A stretch of DNA of 64,000 nucleotides from NCBI GenBank assembly GCA_003640385.1, contig RCAB01000039.1, forward strand, positions 186,001 to 250,000, in the 5' to 3' direction. This document shows, in pieces, positions 51,238 to 63,921 of the stretch; the stretch's first letter is position 1, and every line of letters starts with the position of its first letter. This DNA comes from Setaria digitata (taxonomy: Eukaryota; Nematoda; Chromadorea; Rhabditida; Setariidae). A program made the position numbers and the translations under genes. The notes beneath the pieces were generated by a model, which was given only the letters and a program-made list of their open reading frames with translations, searched no databases and was not told the DNA's origin.

Positions 51238-54200
51238 GAAAACAAGTTTGATATGTCCCTTTAGGAAAATTCATTCTCATCAAATATTTATTAATTTGAC
51301 ATTTTCGCGAATTTGCTTGTGACTGTTAGCTTGCTCCATTGATTTTCTTATACTTTTTTTTTTTCCATTGTTTTAACAAAACCTACGGCCTATTTTTTTT
51401 TTCCTACTTCTTTTTTTGTTTGGACGAAAAAATTTCGAATTCACTGATACTTCTGCTTCAGTAAGTGGAAAACTAGCAGAAGTTATAGAGATGCAAGAAG
51501 GTAACAATTATTTTTTTTTATAGTAACACCTTGAAAATGATTTAAATGACGAGTAATTCTCGAGGGAAGTTTGTTTTATTAGGAGGGCCAAAAATAAGCT
51601 CAACAACTGTATGGAAGGCAGTGTTGCAAGCAAATATAATAAAATAAAAGGGCAGATGGACTGGTTAATCCGATAAATTTCCGACGAACTCATTCCTCTT
51701 TAAATAAGAAGCTTTTTTTCAGTCGGATATGCCATCATTGAGCCAAACGATATCGCTTCACGCTTTTATCAGTGAAGTTATCCCTAAATTACCCTGATAA
51801 ATATTGAGTCCAAAGTTTATCATCATCGTCTTTTCGGCAAAAACTGCTCATTGGATAAATAATAAATACAAATAGGAAGCTTCTCTTAGACAAAAAAAAT
51901 CACTTACTATCATTTGTTTGACTTTTAAATCCCAATTAGTTGAAAGTAGCAGCTTGCAATTAATTCGTGGATAAGTCATCTTCATTGATTAATATCTTAA
52001 TTTTTTTTTTCTCCTAAGGACTGGGACTATTCCCGACATAATCGTAAAGTCGAGAAGAAACAAGAAAGAGGGAAAATTGTTAGTTTCCTTCCTTTTTCGC
52101 TTCTTTCTATGCCTAATTATGGAATTTCTTTGCAAAATATGTTGAAATTCGTTATGATCAGTTCTTTTAAAATGTTTTGTAATATTTGAAAAAGTTGTGA
52201 AATTTGGAATTCAATTTTAGTTTTGCATATTGAAATTACCAAATAATCTTTTATGGATTAAAAGATATGAAAGTTTACTAGATAGCGAAATACATGAATT
52301 ATATTCCAAACATAAGCCCAGAAATGTCAAAAAAGAAACTGACCAATAAGGTGGTTAACTAGATTAAGGTCAAAACGTCCAATACACAAGCATATTTTAA
52401 TGTCAATTTTATTAACTCATATTGAATTTCGCCACTGATTGATTGATTGAACAAGTAGTCGTAGTGATGAGTGGATGGCTTCATTGTTTTTGTTTTGCCC
52501 ATTTTTTTTTTAAACTTCTCATTTTTAAGTTAAATTTTTTAAGTTAACTTCTCATTTTTAAGTTAAATAACTTCAAAAATCTGTCTTCTGGTATGTATCT
52601 AACAAAATCTGTTGAAGGAATGGATAAATTATCAATGTATCATTAAATTAGTGTTATCAAATATTAGAAGAGAAAAAAGATATTATCAGGTAATGTTCAG
52701 TGCCATTTTATTGCTTCAGGTAGCTTTTCTCAAACAGAATTTTATTAGAAAGAAAATAAATTAGTCATTCGAGCACCATAAATAAGTTACGCTTTGTTAG
52801 AAAGGTTTATTTTGCCACTGACAATTAAAGGGACAATTTCCGAAGGATTGATGAGAAGAGACTTGGAAGCGAACAAGTATTACTACTGCATCCTGTCAAA
52901 GATTTTGCTACTAGGATGTACATTTCTTTGAACTTCCTTTTTCTCGTTTCTTCAGTATAGTGTTGATCAATTGATAATATTATGGCCAAAAGAAAACAGA
53001 TAAGATAAGATATGATAAAATTGGAACAAAACTGATACTACAAAATTCTTTAGTGTTTTTATTCTATTCATGTTATTATTGCTTTTCTTTTCTGTATGGA
53101 TTTTTTTTGAGCATTAATAATGAAGATAGCGTGTATATTGGAAAGCACTACTGAAATTCTACTGATCAATCTATGCACTCGTATCTGGCCAACAAGAAAT
53201 TTTTAAGTTCTCTTTTTCTTATCTTTTATCATTGCATTGGTGTTAAGTTTTGTTAACACAAATCAATCTGATAAGAATTTAGGGATATGCATTAGATATG
53301 CAAGTAATTCTTACAATTATTACTTCAAAATTTTTTCTTCAAATAATCAAACAAGAAAAAGTGACTACGTCGTCGTGAAAATAGTCTTCGTTCTTTTAAT
53401 GTTTATTAACTCGTAAACTGTTTTTCTGTCAAAACAAATTTCATTTCTTTTAAAAAGAAAAATGGAGCTTCAGTCAGTGAGTTTATTTGCTTACAAACAT
53501 CTTCGAAATTTTACTGGTCAGCAAGCCTTATTGGAAGAATTCTTTCTTAATTTCATAACGGAAATAAAATGAGCAGTGCCAGCATTAATAATAGTAACGA
53601 TTTATAATCATTCATTTGGTCTTATACTTCAAAATGAAACCTATTTCAAAATTTTATTCTATTAATCCAGAAATAACGAGCACGCATATCTGAAAATTGC
53701 ACTCTCAACATCGTGTAATCAAGTTTAGTTAAGAAATTCCACGTCTTTTTTTCTTTTCTTTTACTGAAAAAAAAAAAAGAAAATTTTAATCGAAGACATT
53801 CTTATTTAATGAGAAGAGTCATAAGAGGAATACCTAACTGAACTGCTAAGTAAAAGTTGTTCAGAATTATCCTGGACGATTCAGACCTATCCAGTTAGGG
53901 CTTATCTTACTAATTCCCATGGTAGAGGTATTCATTGTGTGTGTAAGTTTAAAATTGCTAGTCTTTTACAGCTGCAGCAAATTTATTATCATTTAAATGC
54001 AAAATAAAAAATTTTTTAAAATCAAAGAAAAAAAATGTTGTGTATATTCTGTTTCATCTTCGACTGTGATATCATCTTTATAATTAATATGCACACCAAT
54101 TTTTTCTTTTTGAGAAAATAACCTATCCATTTTATTGATATTCTCATATGAGGCTATTTTAACAATGACTGAGATGACATGATGTCAGACTGTACATTTA

Positions 54201-57200
54201 TGTTCTCTGTTCAGTGATAAATTTTATCAGCAAAATTATATTTGAGCAGTTCACCAGATATAGATATAGCTACTGTTCGAAGTAAACAGAATTATAAAAT
54301 TTAAAATTAATTCTTGTGGGGTGCTTATTTCAAAAATTATCTACTCATTCATGAAAAAAAAAAAAAAAAAAAAAAAAAAAGCCAAACAAAAAGCATGTTG
54401 AAGTTACTCTTATGCAGTCTGATATCAAACTTTCTTTCATCTAAAACACACAGTATATCAAAAATATACGAAAAATTGTATGAAATTTGCACAGAATATA
54501 TGATTTAATTTTGACATTTTTCAAATAATTTATAAGAGTTTGTAAATTTAAAGCAACTTGGGTAAAATAGCAGCAATATGCCATTTCTCAGTCACTAAAA
54601 TTGTTCAGTGAATTTATGAGAGAAAGGTTCCGATATTTCAAATTGTACAGTTAAGAGATTCACGATACCAAACATATTGTAACCATTTAGTTATAAGTTA
54701 ATAATTAGTGGAAATAAATAATACCCTTACATTGGTATGATATATTTTTAGTCCATGGTTATTTTAATTAAAATGGTTAATAAAATATCACCATTTTAAG
54801 CTGAAAATGCATATTTCCAATTCAGTAGACACATTTTTAGCAGAAGTTAGGAAGAAAATTACTCTTGCAATTTATGGGAACATATAAAATAATTTATGGT
54901 CAAATACAAAATAATCAAAATAGTTGACAAGAACTTGAGATGGCGAGCAGCATTTGTGAGAGTCGTTTTGAAATTAAGCCAAAACAAAAGCATAATATGC
55001 GAGCATTGTTAATTCAACTAAAAATAAAATTTTAATCAGTTAGCTATTTTTTAAAATTTCGTTCATTTATTTTTATTTTTAATTGAGATTATTTGGATTT
55101 TCTGTTTTGCAGAACGTTTTCCGAATGCATCTAAAAGCTTTTTTTTTTTTTTTTTTTTACAGCGGAAGCCTTTCGGGCTGTCTGAGGAGTTTTCACTTTC
55201 TTAATTTAAAACGTCTTGTTTGGCCTCTCAAAAATTAGTGCCATTCAGAACATTAGCAAAATAATAACGACCAAGTTCGTCCCTCAATTCTTACTTTTTT
55301 ATTTTGTTTAAAAAACTAGAAATTTTAAAATTATTAATTTTTACGAATGGTTGGAACAAGCAAAACTATTAATTTCATAATAAAATCATTAACAAAATTT
55401 ATTTTATGATAAAAAATTATTTAACAAAGTAGTTTTCAGACATCCGCTTAGGATAAAAGATTAATTTTTCCCCAATTCTTTAAGTTTGATTTTCTTTCGC
55501 AGAAATTAAACTTTTTATAGCAATTTGAAGTGGTAGCTTTTTACTTAATGCTAATATGCTACTATTTCTTCAGTTATTGACAAGTTCATAATTTCAAATT
55601 TCATTCACATAAAAAGGGAATAAGAAACAGTCTTGAAGAAGAAAAGTTTTATTAGCCATGGAGTTTCGGCTTGTGTTCCTAGTTTCCATATTAATTTTGT
55701 GAAATGAAATTATCCTTTGTTTCTTCCTTCACAACCTTTCAACTTTCCAAGTTCAATTTTTTTTTAATTATTTGTGGAAGGAATAGTGAGAACCACAGAA
55801 AGAAGTTAGCTGGAAATGTTTAATAGAAGTGAAAATTCTTAGAATTACTACTACCTGTGTTAATTTGTTTTACTCTAGCAAAATACACCTATACTTGAAA
55901 GTATTTGCGAGGTATGGAAGGCTTAGTAGGGAAAAACAATCTTGAAGCAAATTAATTTATAAGGCACATTTAGCTTGCAACTGGAAAGGAAACGACACTG
56001 CGGAGGGAATAAGCTGAGAGTTGTGTTCTATCTGAAAAAAAAAAAAAAATTGTAAGCACTTTAAATGATTATGACATTGACTGATATGAGAAGTAATCAA
56101 TGATTAAATTCTTATCACAACTTAGTTGAAATGAAAATTTCGATGGAAATAGTATTAAAATTGTAAAATTTTTCTTCACTGGAATCGATTTTATCATTCA
56201 GTAAAGATTTCATTATAAGATGAATAGAGACGGTGAAAGTTACTTCGTCGCAAACATTTTGCGAGAAAAAAAAAAAAAAACCAAGACATTTTGAGATGTT
56301 GAACGTTTAGTTTTTAAATATTAAAATATAAGACACAGCCACCATTTAGTGTCATCTTTTTTGATGATTTTCGACTTGAGATATAACTGAAGTAGTAATG
56401 GAGCAGGAAGTTAGTGTTTTGTGTCTAGTCGATCATCGATCATAAAAAGGAAAAACTTTTAAATGTTTATCGTTTTTTTTTTTTTTTTTTTTTTTTTTCA
56501 TAGAAAGATGAATTTTTGATGTACTTGTTTGACTTATTTCAATAATGCCAATTATGTCCAGTTTAATTTCGAGCTTAGATACAATTTATGAAAGTTCAAG
56601 AAAAAAAGCTTTTATTTTCTCATAAAAGACAACAGGAAGAAAATATATATGTCAAGGATTCTGCACGAATAAAATAATTGCTTAGTCCTGGTCTATTGAA
56701 AAAAAAAAAAAAAAAAAAATCTTCAACATTTCAACTTATTAATACAGTTGTCATTTTCATTATCACCTTGACATCATCCATCTCAGAATTACCGAAATGT
56801 CCAACCTATAAGAATCGAATTAAATTGATCTAATTGATACAAACTTTGATTAGAATTTAAAGAACATCTGAGACATTGTTTTTTCTCTTCTTTCTTTCTT
56901 TCCTTTTTTCTTTTTTTTTATTACATTATGAGGAGAAACAATAAATCTTGTTGAATGGAGGGTGCAGACGCTTGAATTGTTATTTGATCATTATTCTTCC
57001 AGAAATTCTCGAATTCTCGAATGATGAGCAAATGAGATTCAGATGATTTGTTCCTTTCAAAAAAAAACCCACAATTCGTTCGTGTGCAATATGAAAAAAA
57101 TGACAACCTAAAAATTTATTGCAATGAATAAAATACCAACAACTACTCATAGTTTATTTATGCAACTCTGATAAAATCTATTAGCTAATGCATTGAGAAT

Positions 57201-58840
57201 TAGCGTTGCCTATTTGGAGTTACCATATTTAAAATTAACTTCATGGTTTTTGAAGAGTTTAAATTTAAAAAGATCGAAGTTCACTGTGGTATTTTTCAAA
57301 ATGTTAATTATAAAAAACAAAAAAAGAAATTCTTTTTTTTTTTTTTTTAACTAATAATTGAAAAATTCAATTGAGGAATTAATGAATTCTTCTTTCTTTT
57401 CTTTATTCAACAAAAAGAAATCAGTCGTCAACTGTTTAGACTAAATCACTACTAGGATTCTCCCGTAAGCTTGTTGCTCACAATAATAAAAGAACTAATA
57501 ATTTTTCAAGGCGGAGGACTGGAGTAATGGCATGATAAGTGTGATAAACTATTCTTGGAGATTTTGAGTAAATAGAGAAGCTATATTTAAATTAGTCGCA
57601 CTTAATTGCTACTGAAAGATGAAGTGAAAAATATTAGAATGATGATTTCAACTTGTTTTAAAAGATATATCAAAGACTATGCTTGACATCTATTCAGCAA
57701 AGAAAATACTTGAAGAATAGTGATCATCTGATACTGCAATAGATTCCTTGCTTCGTTGCTTAATTAATAGTTTTGGACATGTCTAAAATCCTAAAAGTCT
57801 TGTTCGAGACCAGAACTAGCCCATTTCGTCTTCTGAAATCAGCATGAGGAAGAGGAAATCTGCAACTTTTTGAACAAATGCTTGACATTTTTTCTATACA
57901 TGTCGCAACAATATTGACGTTTTCTTTTATAGCCCTACTGACTTTCACTAATTCAGCTAAAGAAAAGTAAACGGTAATCTCGAACTTCCTCAGCCATCAA
58001 TCAATTCTATCATGAACTGTCTTGTCATTATTTTAGTGCAAAATTCTGAGATTCCTCTCAATCATTCTTGAGTTTTATTAAAAAGTCTAGAAAAATAAAA
58101 AATCACAAACAAAAGTGCTTCTTGAAGAAAGATGATATGATGAGCCATTAATTTATAATACAACTAAACTATGAAGTCTATTCAAAGGCAAAATTTTTAT
58201 GTTCAATTTCTTGACTATCTTGAAAAAGAAAAAAGCATTTACTCATGCATTTTAGATGGAATTTTTTCATAATGTATGAATTTTGTGAAAATTCAATTTT
58301 TGCATATTATTCCTATCCTTTTCAATTTGTTATTTTTTAAATCGAGAAAAGATGCAAATGAAAAAGGAATTTTTTCACAGCACAATTCTTCAGCTTCTTT
58401 TCCTTCAAATTTCCATGCGTACTCAAAAAATTCGCAAGTAAAATTTCTGATTTACGAAATTTTTGCCGCTCTGGAAAAAAGCTAAATAAGTTTTTCAGAA
58501 TATGAAAATGTGACCACTGTAATGAAAACTGATAAGGAAGAAAAAAAAAAATTAATTTTTATGCCATCACGCAATACTTTCCTTATCTAATTTCCACCTT
58601 TAAATAATGATTTTCATAAAAACAAAATCTCAATCTTTCTAAAATTATTGTTTCCTTAGTAATTTCTTGGTTGTTCGGTTTTAAAAAATACTTTATCAAA
58701 TTCATTTATACAGTAAAATTTTCCTCAATAATAAATTCTACTGTAATACTATGCATATCAGTTTTGTTTTCATTCTCGGCTGACTTTAGACTGCAAATAT
58801 TTTTTATTTCCTTCGTACTACACGATAATTTGGAGTACTT

Positions 58841-58880
58841 CAGGATGGCTTTTTGGAGTGGGGCGATGTGAGAACAAGTT
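58841..58880 (+). promoter_or_regulatory. Probable trans-splice acceptor and leader of the receptor gene
   Basis: TACTTCAG ends at 58843, leaving a 37-nt leader before the ATG at 58881. No upstream coding exon is in phase. A second frame in this exon (beginning DGFLEWGDV) is also open but cannot join the next exon without a stop. Confidence 0.45.
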
Positions 58881-61800
58881 ATGACAATTATAATTCAGGG
58901 CGAAGACCAATTTGCCAATTACAAACAATTGGAATATTCGATACCATTTCAAGTAATTTCAATTCCGATTCCTGATTTCTGTTTGTTTCCATACTCCGAT
59001 TCAGTTCATCTGTCCATCACTTTTCCTGAATCATTCTCGTACTTTCGTTTCTCGCTAAGATGGACATACACTGTTTATCCGTTAAATGTCCAGAACTATA
59101 AATGATCGAACAGTTAGCAGATACATCATTATCGCCATATTTACTAAATGGCCGTTAAATCTGCAATACTTTTACTCTGTTGAATTTCATTTTGCAAAAG
59201 ATATCTGTCGGTTAGAGTTCTAATTCATTAATTAAATATTTATAAAGTTTGATGGCTTTTTTCAAAACAGCAAATTTTAAAGGGCTATCGACGATATGTT
59301 GCATTTGCTTACATGGGTGTTAATGCAGTCGGATTTGCTGTCAATTTTTGGGTCCTTTACACCGTTGCACCGTTACTTTTTTCGATGACAGTTAAAGTAC
59401 CAAAGAGTATTTTATTTTATATCATGACCTTATGCATATCTGATCTCATGATTATGATTGGTAAGTTGACTATCATTTTGTGATAAGTAACTCACTCATT
59501 ATCATTTCAAATGATAAAAATGTATTCATAATAACGGTAGTCTCTTCTATGAACATGATTGATATACTCTAATGATGATAAGTAGATAAAAAATAGAAAA
59601 GTTTCAGGAATGCTTTTTCTAATAATCGATATAGTTGTTGGTACCTGGAAATTCAGTACATTTTCATGTGTAGCATATCTTGTTTTCGAGGCAATGAATA
59701 AGTTTGTTGCCCCGGTAATTGTGGTATTAATTAGCCGCACCTGTTATGTTACGGTATGTCTCGACCCAAAAAGCCGTCGAATAGCTGCTAGTTTAAAAGT
59801 TAGTCATTTCATTGCTGTTTAAAGTATGCCACAGTTTATTAAAAGAAGCTGTGCAAATTACTTGAAAATTAAATTTGTGATTCATAGAATATCTTCAATG
59901 ATTTATGAACTGCATTTAACTCTCTCATTCCATTAATTTTCGGCAAACGAAAATTTATTCTGTGAAAATTTGCCATTAAAAAAAATTTCGTTTTTTTCTG
60001 GAAAATTCCTTTAAATTGCACTTGCATAAAATTGCAATCCTTTTCGATTTCCTTTGTTTAAGCCGTTTAATGCTAAAATCTCAAAAATTTGTTCACTCTC
60101 TTACTCTTTTTTATTTCTTCTCTTCTCGCAATCTTATTTATTAAAATATGCCCGCAACAGTGTTGAATTCTTTTTATTTACACGAAATTTCAAATATGTA
60201 ATCTGTTCACAGGAAGAAAAAAAAAACAAATTATTATTAAAAGCAAAAGATACAAATATAATTTTGACTGCAGGTGAGAGAGAGCAGTGAATTTGCAGGT
60301 GAGAAGAGGATGAAAAAGTGAAGTAGCACATGTAGAATAGATAAATAACTCAGAACTGATAATTAGGAAAATAATGAGCTTGGTAGGTAAATGAATTAAT
60401 GGGATTGCAGTACGCAGTAGCACAAGTAATTGCATCGATGGCACTTGTAATGATAATGTTATGGCCCGTGTTCGTTTACAGCCAAGTATCGACACTTTAT
60501 TTCAATGCTAACATCACCTTAGGAACTGTTTATGTACTGAGGAAATGTACTTTTATGCCACCGTCCGGTAAGTCATTTTTTCCTGAAGAATTCCTTCCTG
60601 ACATGTAATTGCTTGACATACGATAATATTAAGCACAGGTAGGTGATGATATGATAAAAAGAAATGATAGCTTGCAGAGATTGAACTTGGCTTCGGTATT
60701 GTTTCATGCATTGCTAGTTATGCTATACCACTAGGTGGTATGATTTATTGGTATGTCTCGGTACCATTTTTCTTGAGGAAACGTGCCGGTAGTTCGCTTG
60801 CCTCCAGCAAGTTTGTTTCATTTCTTGCTTTTTTTTTTTTTTTTTTTAAAGCATATATTTGGAACTATAGCATATATTTGCTTCCTATTAGCAAAGTAAT
60901 TATAGTTTTTGTTCCAAAAATATGTCATACATTCACTTTCTATTAGCCAAAATAATTATGGCTATGATAATTATAAATAGCATTTGCATTTTGCATTTGT
61001 TTCATCGATTTCAAGGCTCCGACTTTTGATCATTCTGGCTTAATGAAAATAAAGACGGCAAGAATGAACAAGCCAGTAGTAAGCAGACAAATTTGGCTGA
61101 CAAAATAACATCCTATTATTTTCCAACTAAAAAAATTGTTTTATCTGGTTTTTTTTTTTTTTTTTGAAAGTGGAGTTAATTTTTTTAGCTCAAATGCTGC
61201 TCCACTATGTCGACTTGTAGCAACGGTATTGGTGCTTACCGCAGTATACGTATCATGCTGGTCTCCTTATTGGCTCAGTATTTTTGCGCATAAATTTATA
61301 AACAGAATGAGTCGAAGTGGTCAGTTTTTGATTCCTTCCACCTTTGGTTATTTTAATTTCAATAGCGAATTTAAAAACATGTAAAATTTCGACTTTTTTT
61401 TGCTCGCATTAGTGCTGCTGTTAAATTCTTCAATGATAGAGAACTGATTGACAAGTTTAAAGATTGGTTGTTTAGAAATTTAAGTTTTTTCCTTTCAAAT
61501 TCTCAAAAGAGCAGAAAAAGTTTTTAAGAAATTGTAAAAACTTCATAAAAACATCTTACAAAACAGTTTTAATTTCGGAAGCATAATGCCTCGGAAATAA
61601 CCTTTCACATATGCAAAAGATAACGAAATTAGCTGGGATGGCATTAAGTTTGCTAATAGCAATAGGCTAACAAAGAAAGGAGTTCATTTAAGCAAATGAA
61701 CTTAAAGAATCAATGATAAGGTGGCAGTTAGTTACTTTGACATGCTTGAAAAACTTCAAAATTAAAAAAATAAAAAAAATTAAATTCAGAAAAATTCTTG

Positions 61801-62786
61801 ATAAAGCAAGTAAGTGTAAATGGATTTCAAAATGTGCACAACAGTTTGATTTGCAAGCTAGGAGCTTATCAATTTTCATCCGGCTTAACTGCTATTTATA
61901 TAGAAAAGTTCTAGTTGTAATAGCATCGTACTACATTCACCTGTTACCGTATATCAGCTGCTCTGCATATCCCGTCATATTTACGCTCTTAAATCGACGA
62001 ATTAAAACGGCTCGTGCTCAAATGAATTTGTATCAGAAGCGGCGGAAGTTCACTTTCACGGAATCGTCACATATCACTGAACAATATTCGTCGTAATCAT
62101 TTTACGTCCCTTTTTGGATTGAACTTCTGATCAATCAATAAATAAGTTTATTCCAGAAATGATTAAGAGCAATAAATTTGAAATTTATGTTATAACATCT
62201 TGAAATCATACTTTCTCGTACTATTTATCATCCTGATGCATAGCATGTTAGCATTCATAAACTTTGATTTAGTTTTTTTTTCAAAAATTTAATTACAGTG
62301 GTATATCATCTTTTGGAACTTCAAAAACTCTACGTGTTTGTATTCGACTCCTGCCAAATTTCGCGAATCAAAGTATAACTCATCTTGATTCGAAAAATAG
62401 ATCCGACTCAACAACAAATGTATGCAGTATTTTAAAGCTTCTTAACTTTTCATAAATTTATCTAAAATTCATATTTCTGATAGCACTGAAAGAAGCTTGC
62501 TTGGAAAACAAGCAAGCGGAATTTCATTCTTTAAGCAGAGAAATTGATTTCAACATTTATTGCTTCCAAAAGTTTAAACGAACATGAGAGTTGTTTATTT
62601 GAAAATTGTTCAACTTTTCAGCGTTTTACTGAGAAAGAAATGGAATATTCGACAGACGATTCAGTCAAATCATTGAAAAGCTCACAATTTGCAGATGATT
62701 TTACTGACAAGAAGTCATCAGTGCAAAGGAAAGAACGACAATCGTTGGAAGTGATCGAAATGGAAGAGGCCGACTTCTTGTTGTAA
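58881..62786 (+). CDS. Rhodopsin-class GPCR, neuropeptide-receptor-like
   Basis: Nine exons (58881-58952, 59271-59460, 59608-59798, 60411-60567, 60678-60810, 61189-61319, 61915-62092, 62299-62419, 62622-62786) encode 445 residues. Seven membrane helices are visible: VAFAYMGVNAVGFAVNFWVL, ILFYIMTLCISDLMIMI, AMNKFVAPVIVVLIS, VAQVIASMALVMIMLWPVFV, GFGIVSCIASYAIPLGGMIY, LVATVLVLTAVYVSCWSPYW and YYIHLLPYISCSAYPVIFTL. The helix 2 SD, the helix 3/loop 2 cysteine pair (SCVAY, RKC), CWSPYW in helix 6 and a helix 7 SAYPVIF (variant NPxxY) mark class A peptide receptors. The DRY motif is replaced by SRTCY. A long, Ser/Glu-rich tail follows. The N-terminus is short (about 30 residues) and the first exon is the least certain. 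The ligand is unknown. Confidence 0.85.
62094..62142 (+). promoter_or_regulatory. Alternative stop and poly(A) signal of the receptor gene
   Basis: If the exon 7 donor at 62093 is not used, translation stops at 62094-62096 right after EQYSS. An AATAAA at 62137-62142 could end that transcript, giving a receptor shorter by about 95 residues. The long form's signal would be AATAAA at 62844-62849. Confidence 0.4.
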
Positions 62787-63197
62787 GCTTCGTCTCCTCA
62801 ACTGTACCTTTTCGCCATTCTTTTGAGAAATATTTCAGCCAGAAATAAACGTGAAAGATGTATGAGCACAGGTGAATTTCATCAGTAAAGTATGTGATAA
62901 AAATTGAAAGAGGGAGAGAGACAGATGGCAGATGCAATGTTTTCCTGTGACTTCTGCTGTTGAAATTGTTTGGATGGAGTTTTGAGGATTTTCGAGTTCG
63001 AAATTGGCAAAAGATCAAGATTCCTGAAGGTAAAAACCGATCATAATTTAACAGATCTATCACTGGAACGATTCAGTCTTCCCAGTTTCTACAATAATGA
63101 ATTTTAATTCGATTTCCTTTTTGCTTATAGACGGAACAAATTTTGAAAGGGTTGAACTCCTAGGCCAAAATTATTTTATCCAAATGTCATTTCATTA
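62787..63197. other. Convergent 3' interval
   Basis: This 411-nt interval separates the stops of the receptor gene and the minus-strand KEKE-protein gene. It contains an AATAAA at 62844-62849 and nothing else recognisable. Confidence 0.55.
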
Positions 63198-63921
63198 TCA
63201 AGCAAAGGCATCTTCGCCTTCTTTCTGATTTATTCCACGAGCATCATCTTCTTGTACTTTTGCTTCTGAAGCACCATCATCTGAAGAACGAAAGATTCCT
63301 GTGGCGGTAGATGAACAGAAATGCTTCACTCAATTGTTCTGTTTCTTTTTTTTTTAAATCTTTATTATTTAGGAAGTTTAAGTAATTTTTTTGGTTCTTA
63401 CGTTTCTTTTTGCTGCTTTCTTCACGTTTATCAGTAATTTCTTGTTGAATTTCCTTTTGAGCACCTGAACCTTTCTCACTTCGTATACTTTTTTCCTCTG
63501 GTTTTTGTTTTGACTCTTCAGCGCTTCTTTTTCCTTCGAAATGCTTTTTCTCTTCCTTACCGCTTTTCACACCTTCATTTTTCTTATTTTCATTTCCACT
63601 TCTTTCTTCTTTGCTACTTTTTCCACTCCCATTTTTCTTAGTTTCCTCTTGACTTCTACTTTTGTCTTTGCTTCTACTTCCAACTCTTTTATCCTTTAAC
63701 TTCTCGGTCTCATCTTTCTTAAGATTCTTCTTTTCCGACATTTTCTTTTCCTCTTTTGATGATTGATTTTGCGAACTTTCAGGAAGGAACTGAGGCAATT
63801 TTTTGATTTTCACCAATTTGTTATAATCCTTAAAAAAAAAAAAAATAAATAAATAAACAAACAAACCTAAAAGAGATGTAAGCGCAAGCAAAACATATTG
63901 ATTAACTGATAAGTTGTTCAT
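63198..63921 (-). CDS. Single-pass membrane protein with a Lys/Glu-rich (KEKE) tail
   Basis: Two exons (63921-63402 and 63280-63198) encode 200 residues across a C|GTAAGA donor and TTCTTCAG acceptor. A short N-terminus (MNNLSVNQ) precedes one hydrophobic helix (YVLLALTSLLGLFVYLFIFF), then about 165 residues made mostly of Lys, Glu and Ser (for example KKDETEKLKDKRVGSRSKDK and SGKEEKKHFEGKRSAEESKQ), ending GINQKEGEDAFA. One N-terminal anchor plus a long KEKE region resembles triadin/junctin-type proteins of the muscle calcium-release complex, but low-complexity resemblance is weak evidence. A 38-nt T-rich stretch inside the helix has GT and AG ends but is too short and out of phase to be an intron. 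Confidence 0.75.

Larger units (their letters stand above)
47340..58880. other. 11.5-kb gene-poor AT-rich region
   Basis: Nothing with splice-supported coding structure was found on either strand. Long homopolymer runs are frequent (A-runs near 54355-54380 and 56699-56719; T-runs near 55139-55158, 56467-56499 and 57330-57350). A direct duplication flanks an N at 50825. The last few hundred bases presumably include the promoter of the receptor gene. Confidence 0.6.

Noticed and set aside
54354..54380. Long homopolymer runs here and elsewhere as processed-gene poly(A) tails
   Set aside because: No adjacent sequence resembles a retrocopied gene or element; they look like simple AT-rich microsatellites.
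63829..63866. 38-nt intron inside the KEKE-protein gene
   Set aside because: GT and AG ends exist, but removal shifts into a stop and the length is below usual intron size; read through, it completes a membrane helix.
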